Positions 12,122 through 23,829 of a stretch of DNA of 64,000 bases are shown piece by piece. The notes under the pieces were generated by a model. It saw only the letters and a list, made by a program, of their open reading frames with translations, did not search any database and was not told where the DNA came from. How positions within the stretch are numbered: the first letter of the stretch is position 1; each line of letters starts with the position of its first letter. Position numbers and translations under genes: made by a program. The stretch comes from Imbricaverruca yamaguchii (Eukaryota; Arthropoda; Thecostraca; Neoverrucidae), in the NCBI GenBank assembly GCA_034440575.1, contig JAOTOL010001603.1, forward strand, positions 1,786,001-1,850,000, in the 5' to 3' direction.

Positions 12122-12965
12122 TTAACCCGTCCCGTCTCGGGGGTCTTCAACCGCCCCGCCCCAGTTTTTCGCGGATAGTGGACGAACGGCGCACGGCAGC
12201 GCGCCCAAATTTGGCATACATTTTCCCACTTTAATGTGACATGCTGTTTCAAAATTTTGAAGTCAGATCATCTAAGGTCAACGAGTTAATCAAGGTCAAG
12301 TGAGGTCATCTCCAAGAAATGTCAACCAGTCGTCACGCTTTAACGGATGCAAATATTTTAATGAAACTTTCAGCGTTTGCTTATCTCTAGGGATGTAACA
12401 AAACGTACGAGTGGAATTTTGTCTTTTGTTTGTTTTTGACTATATATAAATATTGCGTGCTTCCCAATTGCAGTTCAAATAGAAGATTCTGGCTAAAGTA
12501 AGCATTTTTTTATTAGAGCAAGTTGACTTCCAACAACGTTTCTCGGCTTGCTCTACCCATTGGAGAAGGAAAATTAAAGACAACTTGAAAACTCAAAATT
12601 TTGAAGAATAAAAAATTGTATTTTTGGGGGCCAAAAAATTGTGTAGCCCTGGTCGATTTCGCTGTCCTTTTCTCATCCGAAATAAATGTTTTTTTTACAT
12701 ATTTCCCCCAAAATAAACTCCCCAGAGCCAAAAACATAATGCAAGTCGTGAAGAGTCGTGAAACTCAATCCACCCTGGTGATGCCACTTTTAGGAGGAAA
12801 ATGTTTTGTGGGTGGACCCAGGCCCTACTCGTCGAGCGCTTTCCGATGACACCTCCTTCGTTTTTGGGCGACGCTTAGCTTGGATTTTAGAAGGGGTTGC
12901 TATCCGTCCCCCCCCCCCCCCGAGACGGGTTGTGAGGATTTGACCGGAGAGACGGCGCGGGTTAA
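12122..12965 (-). mobile_element. PiggyBac-like MITE, copy A
   Basis: The 844-bp segment is bounded on both sides by TTAA. Its inward termini are near-identical inverted repeats: TTAACCCGTCCCGTCT at the left and the complement of TTAACCCGCGCCGTCT at the right. TTAA target duplication and CC-starting terminal repeats are typical of the piggyBac superfamily. Inside are a C-run (G-run in element sense) near one end and a block starting TTGGGCGCGCTG. There is no transposase frame, so it is non-autonomous. The reverse orientation is defined relative to copies at 33.2 and 51.1 kb, which share its full length. Confidence 0.75.
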
Positions 12966-13630
12966 AGTGATCATGTGAGACCCTTGTAGTTGTATTAAAA
13001 AGTTTGTTTTCTTCAGTACATGCAGAAGCATTGGTGGTAACTGATTCGAAAGAGCATAAACTCATCTCGAAATGCGAAAACGAATACGACGTTAGATTGA
13101 CGTACGTGATTAAGGCTACCCAAGACGCCCCACCGTGGTCTTGAAGATACCCAAGGACACCCAGAGTCACGTTTGTTCCAGCTGTATCGATATATGCGCA
13201 AGGGAATTCAACCTAAGACATAATTCAACCTAAGACGCAAGGTCTTGCGATAATGCAAGCTTGTTGCGTCTCAGGACACAATTTTATGCCAGAGACAAAC
13301 ACGGTAATGGTCCATGCTCATCATATTCAAGAATGTCTCGAAGCAGACGTTTCTAACGCTTGCTGATTTACGCCATGGAGATTTGGTGACGACAGGTAGC
13401 CCGTGAAGCCCTTTGATTGGCTAGATCGGCTATTAGTATTTTCGGTGGTTCTCTTGTGAGGATTGTTTTCACCCAATACACGATTAAGAATAATTTTACG
13501 ATAATCGTGCTCATATTTTAAGGGCTGAGGCTTGGGGTGACACGAAAGGAATTGAGGGGGACAAATCGCCACTTTTAAAAAATTGGCGGAATTCCTCCCG
13601 CCCGGAGATTGTACCCATGCGTGCAGAGAT
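12966..13630. other. No gene recognised
   Basis: Ordinary mixed-composition sequence. The open frames here have no domain or exon signals I can support. Confidence 0.5.
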
Positions 13631-13632
13631 AG

Positions 13633-13745
<113 letters not shown>

Positions 13746-15717
13746 GGTAGTTATACCTACAGAAGAGCAGTCGGTCGCGGAAGAATTTTTCAGTTCACCT
13801 TAAAGAGTCTTCCTGTTGGTCATTTGGAACGTAGGCTGGCTACCTCACAGCAATTTTGTGCAGGGAATACTGCGCCGTTTCACAGTTAGGCGTTACGTAA
13901 CAGTCTACCAGGTTGACTACGAAACAGAAACTCATGTTGGGGTGCTTTTCATCGTGGCTTTGCATGATGAAAATATGAAATGTTTTAATGCTTGATGCGG
14001 CGTATTTTTGGTTAAAAAGACAGGATGGGGTGGACCGAGCCCCCGCACCCACCTCCCCCTCTGGCTGCGCACCTGCATGACGACATATTGGCTCGTACTC
14101 TCGACTCTAGCGCAAATTGTAGGCAGCGCTGAGTGTGAGGCGGAAGCTCATGCACCTGTACCTTCTCTTGCAAATTAACCCATGTTGAGCAATTATGAAG
14201 GATGCGGAAGACTTGCAAAAAGTTGTTCTATACTGTGACTCGCTGACGCGGTATTCACGCAAGCTGTTGGAGGCGTCAGTGTCTGAGTGTGAGGCTCTCA
14301 TCAGTCGCTCGCGTCACAGACAAGCGGGAGAAGCGGGTCTGGCGAGGCCGACCGGTTGATCTGGTGAGCAATTACTGGTGTCAGTGGCAGCTGCCTACCT
14401 ACAATTGTGCTCAACTGGTGTCAGTAGCAGTGGCCTACTTACTATTGTGGTCAAGATGTGTGGGAGTAAATTAATTTTGGGGGTCCCATCCTACACCCTC
14501 CCTTTACTAAATGCCACCGAATTTCGCACTATCTTTTCAAAGGGTTTTTACGTCAAGCGAACTGGTAATATCTTACTGTTTATCTGGAGGAGGTCAAATC
14601 TATCGCACTAGTTTCAAAATCATCGGATTTCAACCCCTTGTTCAAGGTTCAAGGTTCAGACTGTAATCAATTTTTTATGACATGCCGTAATAAATCGGCT
14701 GACGTTGGTCAACACACCCTAATGCAAATCACTCAAAACTAAATGTACTCCGGCTTCACGTAATTCAGTCCACATCGTCCCCTCGCACCACGCCAGCATT
14801 CGTGCAGACGTACACCAGCCTTGCGCACTTGTTGCGTTGGCCAGGCGTCGTGCGCTCCTGGCGTTTCTGCGATTTGCGCTAGGTCTCCCAAGCCTGGCGA
14901 ATTGCTCCCATGCTGATCGTGTTTGGTTATAGATGACGTCATGGAATGTTTGGCATGGTGTTCTCTCGGAAGATTAGATGAGTTCAAATTGAATAGTATT
15001 ACTCTTCCTCCCACTTGTGGTATAAGGTAGGGATGTTGTGTGCTTTGCGGGCCCATGACCAATTTGAGAGCCTCTGGTTTTCTTTCAGACCATCGGTGTA
15101 ATCGCGATTCGCGATTTGAGTCCCAGCGCGATTCTGTGGTGCCTTCAGCTTGTTTTTCATACTCTGACGTCATCTGTCATGGCCTCGGCCTGAGGTTTAT
15201 GGGCCCGATGCGAATTTTGGAGACATCTTTTGAGCTTTTCTGAGCCTAGCCCACTGCTGAAGATCCCGGCGATATTTTTCGGTCTCCAGAGCCGTTTTTT
15301 CTGTGGGGGGAAGGGAGGGCCTTGACTGGTGCACAGCCCGATCTTGTTCGGGTCTCGCTGCAATTATTTCTGCTCCATCACCTCTTAGGGGATGAGGGAG
15401 ACGACGTCCCTTTTTGACGACCCTTCTGCACGTGACGGGTCAGCGAGTGCTGGTGTATTCACTACCACTCTGAACTTGTCAGCACCGGCCCAACTGAGCT
15501 GCTCAAGTCACAGCGATTCTCAGACATCTATTGCGCTAAGGAGTACCACGGTGCACAAACCGCCACGCGTCCCATGCGTCCGCTGATTGGGCGGGAACGC
15601 TCCTTCTGACAACATCTACTCGCCCGGCCCACGAATCCCGCGGCGGACAATGCGGTGAGACCGATAACGCTGCGTCATAATTCATGATTACTTCAGGTAC
15701 GACGTGTCCATGGCATG
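13746..15717. other. No gene recognised
   Basis: Two tandem copies of about 40 bp built on GTGTCAGT(G/A)GCAG lie at about 14377-14455. TTCAAGGTTCAAGGTTCAGA repeats at about 14641. Nothing coding can be supported. Confidence 0.5.
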
Positions 15718-15897
<180 letters not shown>

Positions 15898-16079
15898 GTA
15901 ATATACATTATATCTTTATTTCTTTATTTAGATGTATGCATTCACGTAGTTATTATTTGACTGTCCCCCTGATTGGCTGTTGCTGTGTTATCAATGGAAT
16001 CCAGCACTCTCTCACAGTGTATTTTTGCGTGGTGGAGGGTAGGCGGATTAGCCCTGGACATGGGCGGATAACATGTGAG

Positions 16080-16414
16080 CCCACATGGCAGACGTCCGCC
16101 GGCGTATGTCGCCGCAGCGGGCTCGGCTCGGTGCGCGTGCCTGTCGGCTTAACTCGACATACCGAAGGCGTTTGACAGCGGCTTCCTTGCCGGGCTGGTC
16201 TGCGGTTGGCCGGCCGACCCTGGCACGGCCGGTCCTCGGCGACGCGGCTATATAACGCTGCGAGCGATTGGCTGATCTGTGCAGTTGGCAGGAGGGTCGA
16301 GGTGGTCGACCGGTCGAGAGCGGACGCGTCGTTGTGTGCGTGCGCAGAGGAAGACGGCGCCGGTGTCACTTCGGTACCGCCGACGGTCTCTGGTCAGGAG
16401 CCGCGGGTGCAAAG
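16080..16414 (+). promoter_or_regulatory. TATA promoter and non-coding first exon of the His/Gly-rich gene
   Basis: A GC-rich block leads to CGGCTATATAACGC (TATA box 16249-16255). An initiator-like GCAGTTGG places a start A at 16283, 34 bp from the box's first base. The exon runs to GCAAAG with the donor GTAGGT at 16415. The matching acceptor, GTTCGCCCCAG, ends at 17202, directly before the ATG. Spacing and motifs fit a standard arthropod core promoter. The start site itself is inferred. Confidence 0.65.
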
Positions 16415-16583
16415 GTAGGTGACACCTGCGTTGTTTTGGCCCTGGCTTACAGTCAGGAACGGGTTCAGAAATTTGTATGTATATATGTATGTGTGAATGT
16501 ATATATACATATGTATATATATATATATGAGGGGAAAAGAAGAGCGCATCCATCCAAAGTACGCCATGTGGAGGATGGTGTTA

Positions 16584-16606
16584 AATAAATAAATAAATAA
16601 ATAAAC
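16584..16606. repeat. (TAAA)n microsatellite
   Basis: About five units of AATA/TAAA in the 5' intron of the His/Gly-rich gene. Confidence 0.85.
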
Positions 16607-16838
16607 GCTGTGAAGTTTAACGTTTCGCCTGTGGCGACAAGAATCGATTTTAGAACCCCGTCGTTCCCCGCTATCCAAAATCCACAGTAACTGTCATGAG
16701 TTCATGCTCTGTCCCCGAGCGGAGCTGAACGTTTTCCCGCGGTCCGCTCAGACCCATGCTTGTCCGACCGCAGTTTCCAGCCAGCCACCGTCAGCATCTG
16801 AACTGCACCGTGGTGCGTGAATTGACTCTAGTCATCGA

Positions 16839-17132
16839 TTAATACAACGAAGAATGGCTCTTAAGTGCTCCTATGTTTTAGACATTGCGTGAGACGAAAT
16901 GTACGACCCTCAATAATAATGTATAGGATATATATATAGGATATATAGGATATATATAGGATATATATAGGATATGATATATATAGGAACGATATATAGG
17001 ATATATAGGATATTCTATAGGACCGAAATGTACGACCCTCAGAGTAATATAGCATAATCCCTAACGCTACTTTTGATGTAAACTCAGCACCTCCTGGTAT
17101 ATTGAGGGTCGTACATTTCGTCTCACGCAATG
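16839..17132. mobile_element. Foldback-type insertion with 12-bp target duplication
   Basis: TCTAGTCATCGA occurs at 16827-16838 and again at 17133-17144, flanking the insert. The insert begins TTAATACAACGAAGAATGGC. It carries an inverted pair of about 36 bp: GCGTGAGACGAAATGTACGA near the left, and its complement at the right end. Between them are ATATAGG repeats and a segment with AATATAGCATAATCCCTAAC. A relative at 53.98-54.30 kb shares the left 40 bp and the arms. It lies in the 5' intron, about 70 bp before the acceptor. A long target duplication without a DDE-type end suggests a target-primed origin, perhaps Penelope-related; that is inference. Confidence 0.7.
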
Positions 17133-17202
17133 TCTAGTCATCGACACGTTGTGACACCTCGGCGACGTTGGATGTCACTGACGCCGGACGTGTTCGCCCC
17201 AG

Positions 17203-17616
17203 ATGGCCGCGACGGCGACGCGTCTGGTGCTGCTGCTGGGGCTGGCGACGGCCGCCCACTGTGGAACAGGGTACGGAAACCGCCGGTACCAAGGCGGCTA
17301 CCTCGGAGGTCACCAAGGAGGCCACCATGGTGGTGACTTCCACCATGGCGGCGATTACCACCACGGTGGTGATTATCATCATGGCGGCGATTACCACCAC
17401 GGTGGCGATTACCACCACGGAGGTGATTACCACCACGGTGGCGGTTACCCTCACGGTGGCGGTTACCCACATGGTGGCGATTACCACCACCACGGCGGCA
17501 ACTACTATCCCGATTACCACCAGGGAGGTCACTACGTGGACCACCACCACTCCGGAGGACCGGGCAGCGTAGCCGGCCACATCGTCGGTCACATCGTCAA
17601 CGGCCTCTTGGGCTAA
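17203..17616 (+). CDS. Secreted histidine/glycine-rich repeat protein
   Basis: A complete 137-residue protein in one coding exon. The ATG follows an acceptor (CGCCCCAG) with no gap. Residues 1-20 are a signal peptide ending LATAAHC before GTGY, the same C-G border as the other two structural genes here. Residues about 38-100 are seven to nine copies of HHGGDY (18-bp unit), changing to YPHGGG and HHHGGNYYPDYHQGG. The C-terminus, SVAGHIVGHIVNGLLG, is an amphipathic-looking hydrophobic tail. His/Gly/Asp/Tyr repeats suggest metal binding or oxidative cross-linking in cuticle. Gly-rich antimicrobial peptides of crustaceans are an alternative. No AATAAA is obvious in the next 400 bp. The repeat continues weakly past the stop as CCGCCATGG units to about 17670. 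Confidence 0.85.
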   Translation: MAATATRLVLLLGLATAAHCGTGYGNRRYQGGYLGGHQGGHHGGDFHHGGDYHHGGDYHHGGDYHHGGDYHHGGDYHHGGGYPHGGGYPHGGDYHHHGGNYYPDYHQGGHYVDHHHSGGPGSVAGHIVGHIVNGLLG

Positions 17617-18063
17617 GGATCGTGCGGACATGGTTGCCGCCATGGTGGCCGCCATGGTGACCGCCATGGGGGGCGAGCATGGCACGCGCCACGGAGGAAG
17701 AAGCGATGAAGTGACTGTCTGATGAAGCGACTCGTCTTCATCGCCTCTGAACTCTTTGCAGGACTGTTGTTCCGCGCTGGGATTTCACCTGCAGCGTCGA
17801 CTGATAAGTTTTTTTATTTTTTTTTTTATAAATTTGATCCGAGTTGTTGCTGGGGTGGCTTTAGGAGCCAGGGTTCTATTGCTAAGCAGAGCTTGTTGCG
17901 TGAACCCTGGCCCCACCACCCGATCCATGAGCTCCAGTTCAACGGCAGAATTTAGACCGAAAGTTTAATGTGCCGCCAATGCACCGACACGGCCGCCCGG
18001 TAGCTCGTCCCCGGCCTTATCGGGCCAGCTGCCAACTGACACTCCGGCCGGGGCTAAATGCGA
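17617..18063. other. 3' flank of the His/Gly-rich gene
   Basis: After short CCGCCATGG repeats there is a T-run (17810-17826) and a GC-rich palindromic stretch (CCCCGGCC and GGCCGGGG around 18011-18056) leading into the tRNA-like sequence. No separate gene. Confidence 0.5.
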
Positions 18064-18152
18064 GCGCGCGAAGCGACTCGAACCCTGTGTTGCCAATACA
18101 GGGGAGACCGGTGCAGGCCAGCGCTCTAACCAACTGAGCTACCAGGGCGGCA
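18064..18152 (-). other. tRNA-related sequence (SINE head or tRNA pseudogene)
   Basis: Minus strand. A perfect pol III A box (TAGCTCAGTTGG, 18141-18130) sits in a D-arm GCTCAGTTGGTTAGAGC. A near-perfect B box (GGTTCGAGTCG, 18084-18074) lies about 57 nt further on. The anticodon stem does not pair in any sensible register, the T-stem lacks its 3' half, and the acceptor ends do not match. It is therefore not a functional tRNA. A hairpin CCCTGT/ACAGGG fills the centre. Confidence 0.65.
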
Positions 18153-18802
18153 TGTGGGCCAGTTGAAGTTCTGTTTACCAGGCCGGCAAGTTCTGGGGGC
18201 CATGTGAAGCATGAAATGCTTAAGTCCCTGACAGACTGGGCGATGCGCTCAAGCGGGGTGGTGTTTTTGCACTGTTGCGTGACTGTTGTGCCTGCCGTAC
18301 AGTCTGTGCCAAATGTTGCTTGCAATGAACGTAAACTGACACCTGAACGAACATAGGACGTGGGCACGTTTGATGAGTACGTTGATCACAATGCTCGCCT
18401 CGCTCACCCCGAACACCAGAACGCACCACATCTAATCATTGTGTTGGTATTGCGATGTATTTTGTGATTGAATGGTGTGACTGTGACGTACGATTTTCAT
18501 TGTAAAGACGCTTGTAGTCATTCAATGTCGTCCTGTATCGCAGCTGTACACTCTGGTACTCACAAAGGATGGTAATACAGCAGCGACCATTGTGAAGTTC
18601 TCGAGTTTAGCGTGTCACTCCGTACCGAAGAGGTCCAATCGTGATCACGCTGTTCAGGACAGCGGCATGAACCGGCTGACAGCATCGGGTTTCTCTTGCA
18701 GCAGCAGGCGGACTGCCTATTGCATGCTGGAGTGCGTGCCTTGAGGCACAACTGGTAATAATAGAAAACCAGTACGGTAATAATAGAAACCAGTATGGAC
18801 AG

Positions 18803-19260
18803 TAATAACCCGCTCCGTCATTCCGGTCAGATGCATCCCGTCCCTGGGAGGTGGGGGGGGGGGGGCATATTGGCCTTCCTTTAATATCCAAACTAAGCGT
18901 CGCATGAAAACGAAAGATGTCTCATCGGAAAGCGGTCGACGGGTAGGGCCGGAATCACACCAAGCATGCTATCTTTTCAAAATGTGACGTCGTTCGTGGC
19001 TGTATGTGGTCACGATTGACGACATGTTTTCAATTCTGGGGAGTTCATTTCGTAGAAGATTTCAAGAACAAAGCCTATTTCGAGTCAGAAAAGGAATGCG
19101 AAATGGATGTTTGTCCCAACATGCTTGCGGCCATAATTTTTTTCTGTTGTAAATTTGCAATATCTTTGGTGTTTGAATTCTTCTTTTTTCTTTCTAATAT
19201 GTGTAGCATCGCGAAACACGTTGCTTTAAGTGGACGTAGCATCATAGAAAGTGCTTAGCT
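18803..19260 (+). mobile_element. Degenerate, truncated piggyBac-like MITE, copy D
   Basis: It starts TAACCCGCTCCGTCATTCCGG, matching the 5' end of copies B and C, with ATAA in place of TTAA. It keeps the G-run, the GTCGCATGAAAACGAAAGA block and the TTCTGGGGAGTTCATTTCG block, then fades out. The 3' terminal repeat is absent. It is clearly older than the other copies. Confidence 0.6.
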
Positions 19261-21708
19261 GAGTCAGAGTCTTGAATTTTTGTGGAAATAGGCAAGCATG
19301 CAAAACAAATAAGTCATTAAAACGAGAAAAGTGAAAATATTCGAGTACGTTCTATTGCGTCTTATTTTTAGTTTTCATTTTAATTCTTTCTTCTTCTTTT
19401 CTCCGACGAAATCGCTTCTCTCAATATATCAAACAATACATTTTGATATTTGTTCTACACCGAACCATATATTTCCGGCATCCTTCGCGCACCAAAATAT
19501 TTTTCCATCAAGTTCGATGTTTTATCACTCACCTTCCTTCAGAAAATCTTGGCCGCTCCATTGCTCCAATCGGATGTAAGTGTCTGATGTCTCGCATGGG
19601 CTATATCACACATTTTTGTTGTCTGGTGTTTGCATGCATTTCATCAACGGTGGATACCACCCTGTGCATCGCTCCCAGCGTGTCTACCTATATAGCATTA
19701 TTAGAGTGAATTCGGTGCCGTCCGGGCTGCAAATGAATCTCCGAGAATGGCATGGGCTGCGAGTCGGATTATGTCCAGTGTATGGTTCGAGGCAGCACGG
19801 GCGATCAAGAATCTATCGGGCCCATCGTGATGATTCTATCCCAACGCGCACAATGCTTTTTTGCGGTTGGCTTGCTGGGCCGGTGGTTGCATCATCGTGC
19901 TTGCTTTTGTGCGAGGCGCACGCTCCACGGAAGTGGGTCATGGCCAGTGGTGGAGACCAGTCGTCAGCGTCGGGTGGGTCCAAGTCACTGGCGGATCCAC
20001 CGACCATTGGACAGTGGCCACACCAGCCAAATGTCAACCTAAGCCGTAACCAACACTTCTCATATCCTCCCATTTAGGGCACTTCACTTTGAACTTAGGA
20101 AGAATAACTATGGATGTGATTGAAAATGATAAATACCTGGCAGTATTGTCTAGTGTTGAGCCAGCATCGTTTACCTGAGAAATCGGACTAATTTGGCGTC
20201 CCTATAACATTATTTCAGCTAGGTTTTCAAGTGGTCTGTACTAGACCGCTACGGGAGACTATAGTCCGACGGTCATCAGACATGACATGCTCCTGGAAAC
20301 GATGAATTAAGTAGTCTATGCTCATTATGCATAAATTAACATGGTAATGTAGTATGAATAATTCTGCAATCAGGGAGCTTCCAATAATTGCCGATGTGTG
20401 GCGGCTCGAGCACCTGTCAAGAGATGGTGACGTTCCCCTGTGCTCATTATCACCTATCACCTATAACCATGACGTTCACCATGCTCGTGACGATGTCCTC
20501 ATAGTACTCGGAAAAGTGTTACCCGGCACCCCATCGACACAAAGGAACAATTGCGGGCGTCCCTGCTTAGGAGTGTAGGCGTCAAACGCGAGTAGAGCAT
20601 CGCAAATCTTCGTAGACTCTGCTAACCAGACGATGTAATCCGCATAAACACAAAAAGTCTACATTTTTAAACCTATGATATCATCAGAATTTGAAATCAA
20701 GCTGCAACGACGGTCCCGAACACCGGACAATTTCCTGAAATACGTCCATGGAGCAATTCGTTGCGCAACGTGCCCCGGGAATGTGAAGGTCAACGGCTTC
20801 TCAGAACCAAAGTGGTCTCATGACTAAGTGGCCTCGTGACACTTATTTGCACGTCCTCCAGACCAAGTTAAGTTTCGCCGTCACTGATAACGGAATTTCT
20901 GTTTTTAGTTTTGTTATGTGAGCATGCATGTGTAATGCAATATCTGAGGGGTCATTTTCGACACAATTTATTAGGTGAATGCCCAGTTGTGTCATTTCAT
21001 TGATGTTAATTCAATTAGGGAGTGGAGTGCACAAAGTTCAATTTGTCCTCGCCATTTCTAATATGGAATGGAATGAAAATAACCGATATACTTCACTGGT
21101 GATGTAGTGTAGTTGAGCATCACAATGGTATTCACGATGAAAGCTGAACAAAAACACATTTTTTTTAGCTTGGTGACGTATCATGTACATTCAACTTACT
21201 AATTTGGCTATTCACTAGTTGCTTACAGACCATTCAGCTGCCACAATTTGGCTCGTGCTGTGAATTATCCCATACCTTGCATGGGCTAAATCACGATTCA
21301 CGCGACACGTAGTGAAACGTAGCTCATGGACGCAAACTGATTTAATCTTCTACTTGCCCCAAAACCGAAAACCACAGACGACGCCAACGCCTAAATCTCC
21401 TCACCATCAACAAATAAGGCGGCGCTACGCTTTGCATGCCTGTTTAATGTTATTGCGGGCCTTCGATGTCATTTGCGCAATCTCTCTGCGTTGCGAGCCC
21501 TCCAGTGGTGTGCTCCATGCGACTTTACGGGAGCGTCCGCACCCCTCCCGCGCAAGGTTCGTGTATCGGTTGTGCGTTGTGTCGGCTCCTCGCTGTGTGC
21601 TCCGCGTTCCTGCGCCAGCATCGCCAGAACAAGGCGAAGCCGTTTGCCAAGCAGGCAACGTCCAGAGTCCGCTGACAGGCGTCAGGCAGGGGATCTCCTC
21701 CGGTTCTG
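19261..21708. other. No gene recognised
   Basis: About 2.4 kb of mixed-composition sequence. Open frames of up to 184 codons lack domains, signal peptides or paired splice sites that I can defend. Confidence 0.45.
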
Positions 21709-21722
21709 GGCACACATCCCGG

Positions 21723-21883
21723 GAGACGAGTAGTCTACGGGTAAGTTGCCCGTCTCACAATCGAAAGGTTGTGGGTTCGAGTCTCACCTGCCGCTACTTT
21801 TCGCCCGCGACCAGTCGGCGTGAGAGATTGGCGACGCTGCATGACTCAACGGTCGACGTGTCGTAAAGCCAATAACCGCCACC
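21723..21883 (+). mobile_element. tRNA-derived SINE with 14-bp target-site duplication
   Basis: GGCACACATCCCGG flanks the insert exactly at 21709-21722 and 21884-21897. The 161-bp body begins with a tRNA-like head: A-box region TAGTCTACGGGTAAG (21731), anticodon-loop-like CTCACAA, then an intact T-arm GTGGG-TTCGAGT-CTCAC (21768-21784). The anticodon stem is mispaired and the acceptor stem absent, so this is a SINE head, closest by eye to a Val or Met tRNA. The tail ends AAAGCCAATAACCGCCACC, not poly-A, implying a partner LINE that recognises a non-poly-A tail. The perfect duplication suggests a recent insertion. Confidence 0.75.
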
Positions 21884-21897
21884 GGCACACATCCCGG

Positions 21898-23663
21898 ACG
21901 TGTTGGCGGCGGGCCAACCGGTCCGGCACAGGCGCGGCAAGCCGAGGAATGAGTCGACTGGCTCGATGGACGCCGTCCGCCCTGATTCTCTCATTTCCTG
22001 ATTCTGCGATTATATTCGTACAGTGCGGGCTTCGACAGAAGTCATGGGAATGAAAAGATGCGCTATGCGGAATGGGCACGATTTCTGGCCACTGGACGTT
22101 GTTGTATGGCTTTGTTACCGACCCGGTTTCTTTGGCCATTTTTGGGATTAGGACGGTTTAATTAGGCTGATCGGTATCGAAGTTAATTTGTGCTGACAAT
22201 GGTGGACCAAACGTCTGGCAGCCGTGCCGGATTAAACTCAGCCGAGGTCACGTGCACCGCACTATGTGCAGTGGTCTCCATGACCCTGCAGGCCGTCTCA
22301 CGCCGGCGGCTATCCCGTGACGTCTCCACGCCCCGGCGTGTCACGGCGTGTCCAGATTCCGTCACGACGCTGACGTCCGGACGTTGCTGAGCCGAGACGC
22401 GGCGTGTCCACCCTGGCGTGGGCGGAGCCTATCGCGTAACGTCACACAATAGTTTGGGCTGCTGTCGTTCCTATGGCGCGTCACAGGTAACTCTGGCAGC
22501 GTCGTGAAAAGCAGGAGATATCCTCTGATTTTGGGCGGTTCGCCACCGCGTGCTTGATCAAAACAAGTGCATGCCAGCGTTGCCGTCATGGTACGATCGT
22601 ACCAAATCTGACACTTCGTCCACTTTTCTGGGACGGAGGCACATCGGAGGGAAATAAAAGATGGAAAAAATCGTATTTTTCAATCAATTTTGTTTTCTTC
22701 TGATATATTTCTAATTATTATTTTCGTTTAAAATAAACCGATCTTCTTAACCCTACTCGTATTCAGAAAGAATTTTTGGGGGTAGGAAGAGTTAGGCCCT
22801 ACAATTACGCCAATATTTATAGTGCTGCGTTCACTTCTCTCGCAGCGTGATGGCACTAGTAGGTACACATATAAAGCACTATGCATCGCTCTAAAGCCAT
22901 GCTTGTATCTTGTAACATAGATGGCAGGGAGGGTCAGCGCCTGAACAATATTCCTCCGAAGTGCTTGCCCACAAGGTTCCGTGGCGGTTCGTAAATTAAA
23001 TTGTGAGTTTGTCAGAGTCTGGGCAAGATAGGCTGACTGATGCGCAGTCCGGACCCTAACTAACCACACCAGGAGCCATCAAAAACTCACCGGAGATCCT
23101 CAAGACCCACTGGCGCCCACTGAACACCGGAACCGCAGGCGCCGTGAGAGCCTCAAAACAGGCTCCTGCTGCTGCTGCCTTCTGCATCCAACCGCTGCCA
23201 GTCGCTGCCAGCTGCTGCCAGCTGGTGTCAGCTGTTGCATCCTACATGCAAATGGTTCTTCACTGCACCACAACTCTGTCATACAGTGGGAGTTGTGGCA
23301 GCTGCGCTGTGGGGGGGGGGGTCAGTGTCAGTTCAGTACTGTTGTGGTCAAAACTGTCCAAATTAAAGATTGAAGTAAAAATTGAAGTGTAAGTTCATCA
23401 ACAAGTAAAATGATGTTCGTCCGTCGATATTTCTCAATCTCTTGAATGTTTTGTGCTGCTCTGTGCATCGAATAACTATTCAACCTCGAAAATGGTCCAA
23501 GTGGGCTCGTATATGTCTACATTGGACAATATCTTGCATTGACAAGCAGCATGTAACAAACAAAAAAAAACGATCAGAACATGCGAAAACCACAGAGGAA
23601 ACTTACAAACGACAAATATTCTTTCATGTTTAACCAAGTATGCATCAGAGAGAACCTGCTATT
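21898..23663. other. No gene recognised
   Basis: GC-rich stretch at 22190-22440 with many CpG and GTGTC motifs. A CAGCTGCTGCC-rich stretch lies at 23160-23240 and a G-run at 23311. No exon can be supported. Confidence 0.45.
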
Positions 23664-23807
<144 letters not shown>

Positions 23808-23829
23808 TACATATATTGGCTCTCTTGCA

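Noticed and set aside
18064..18152. Functional tRNA gene
   Set aside because: A and B boxes are good, but the anticodon stem, T-stem and acceptor stem do not pair.
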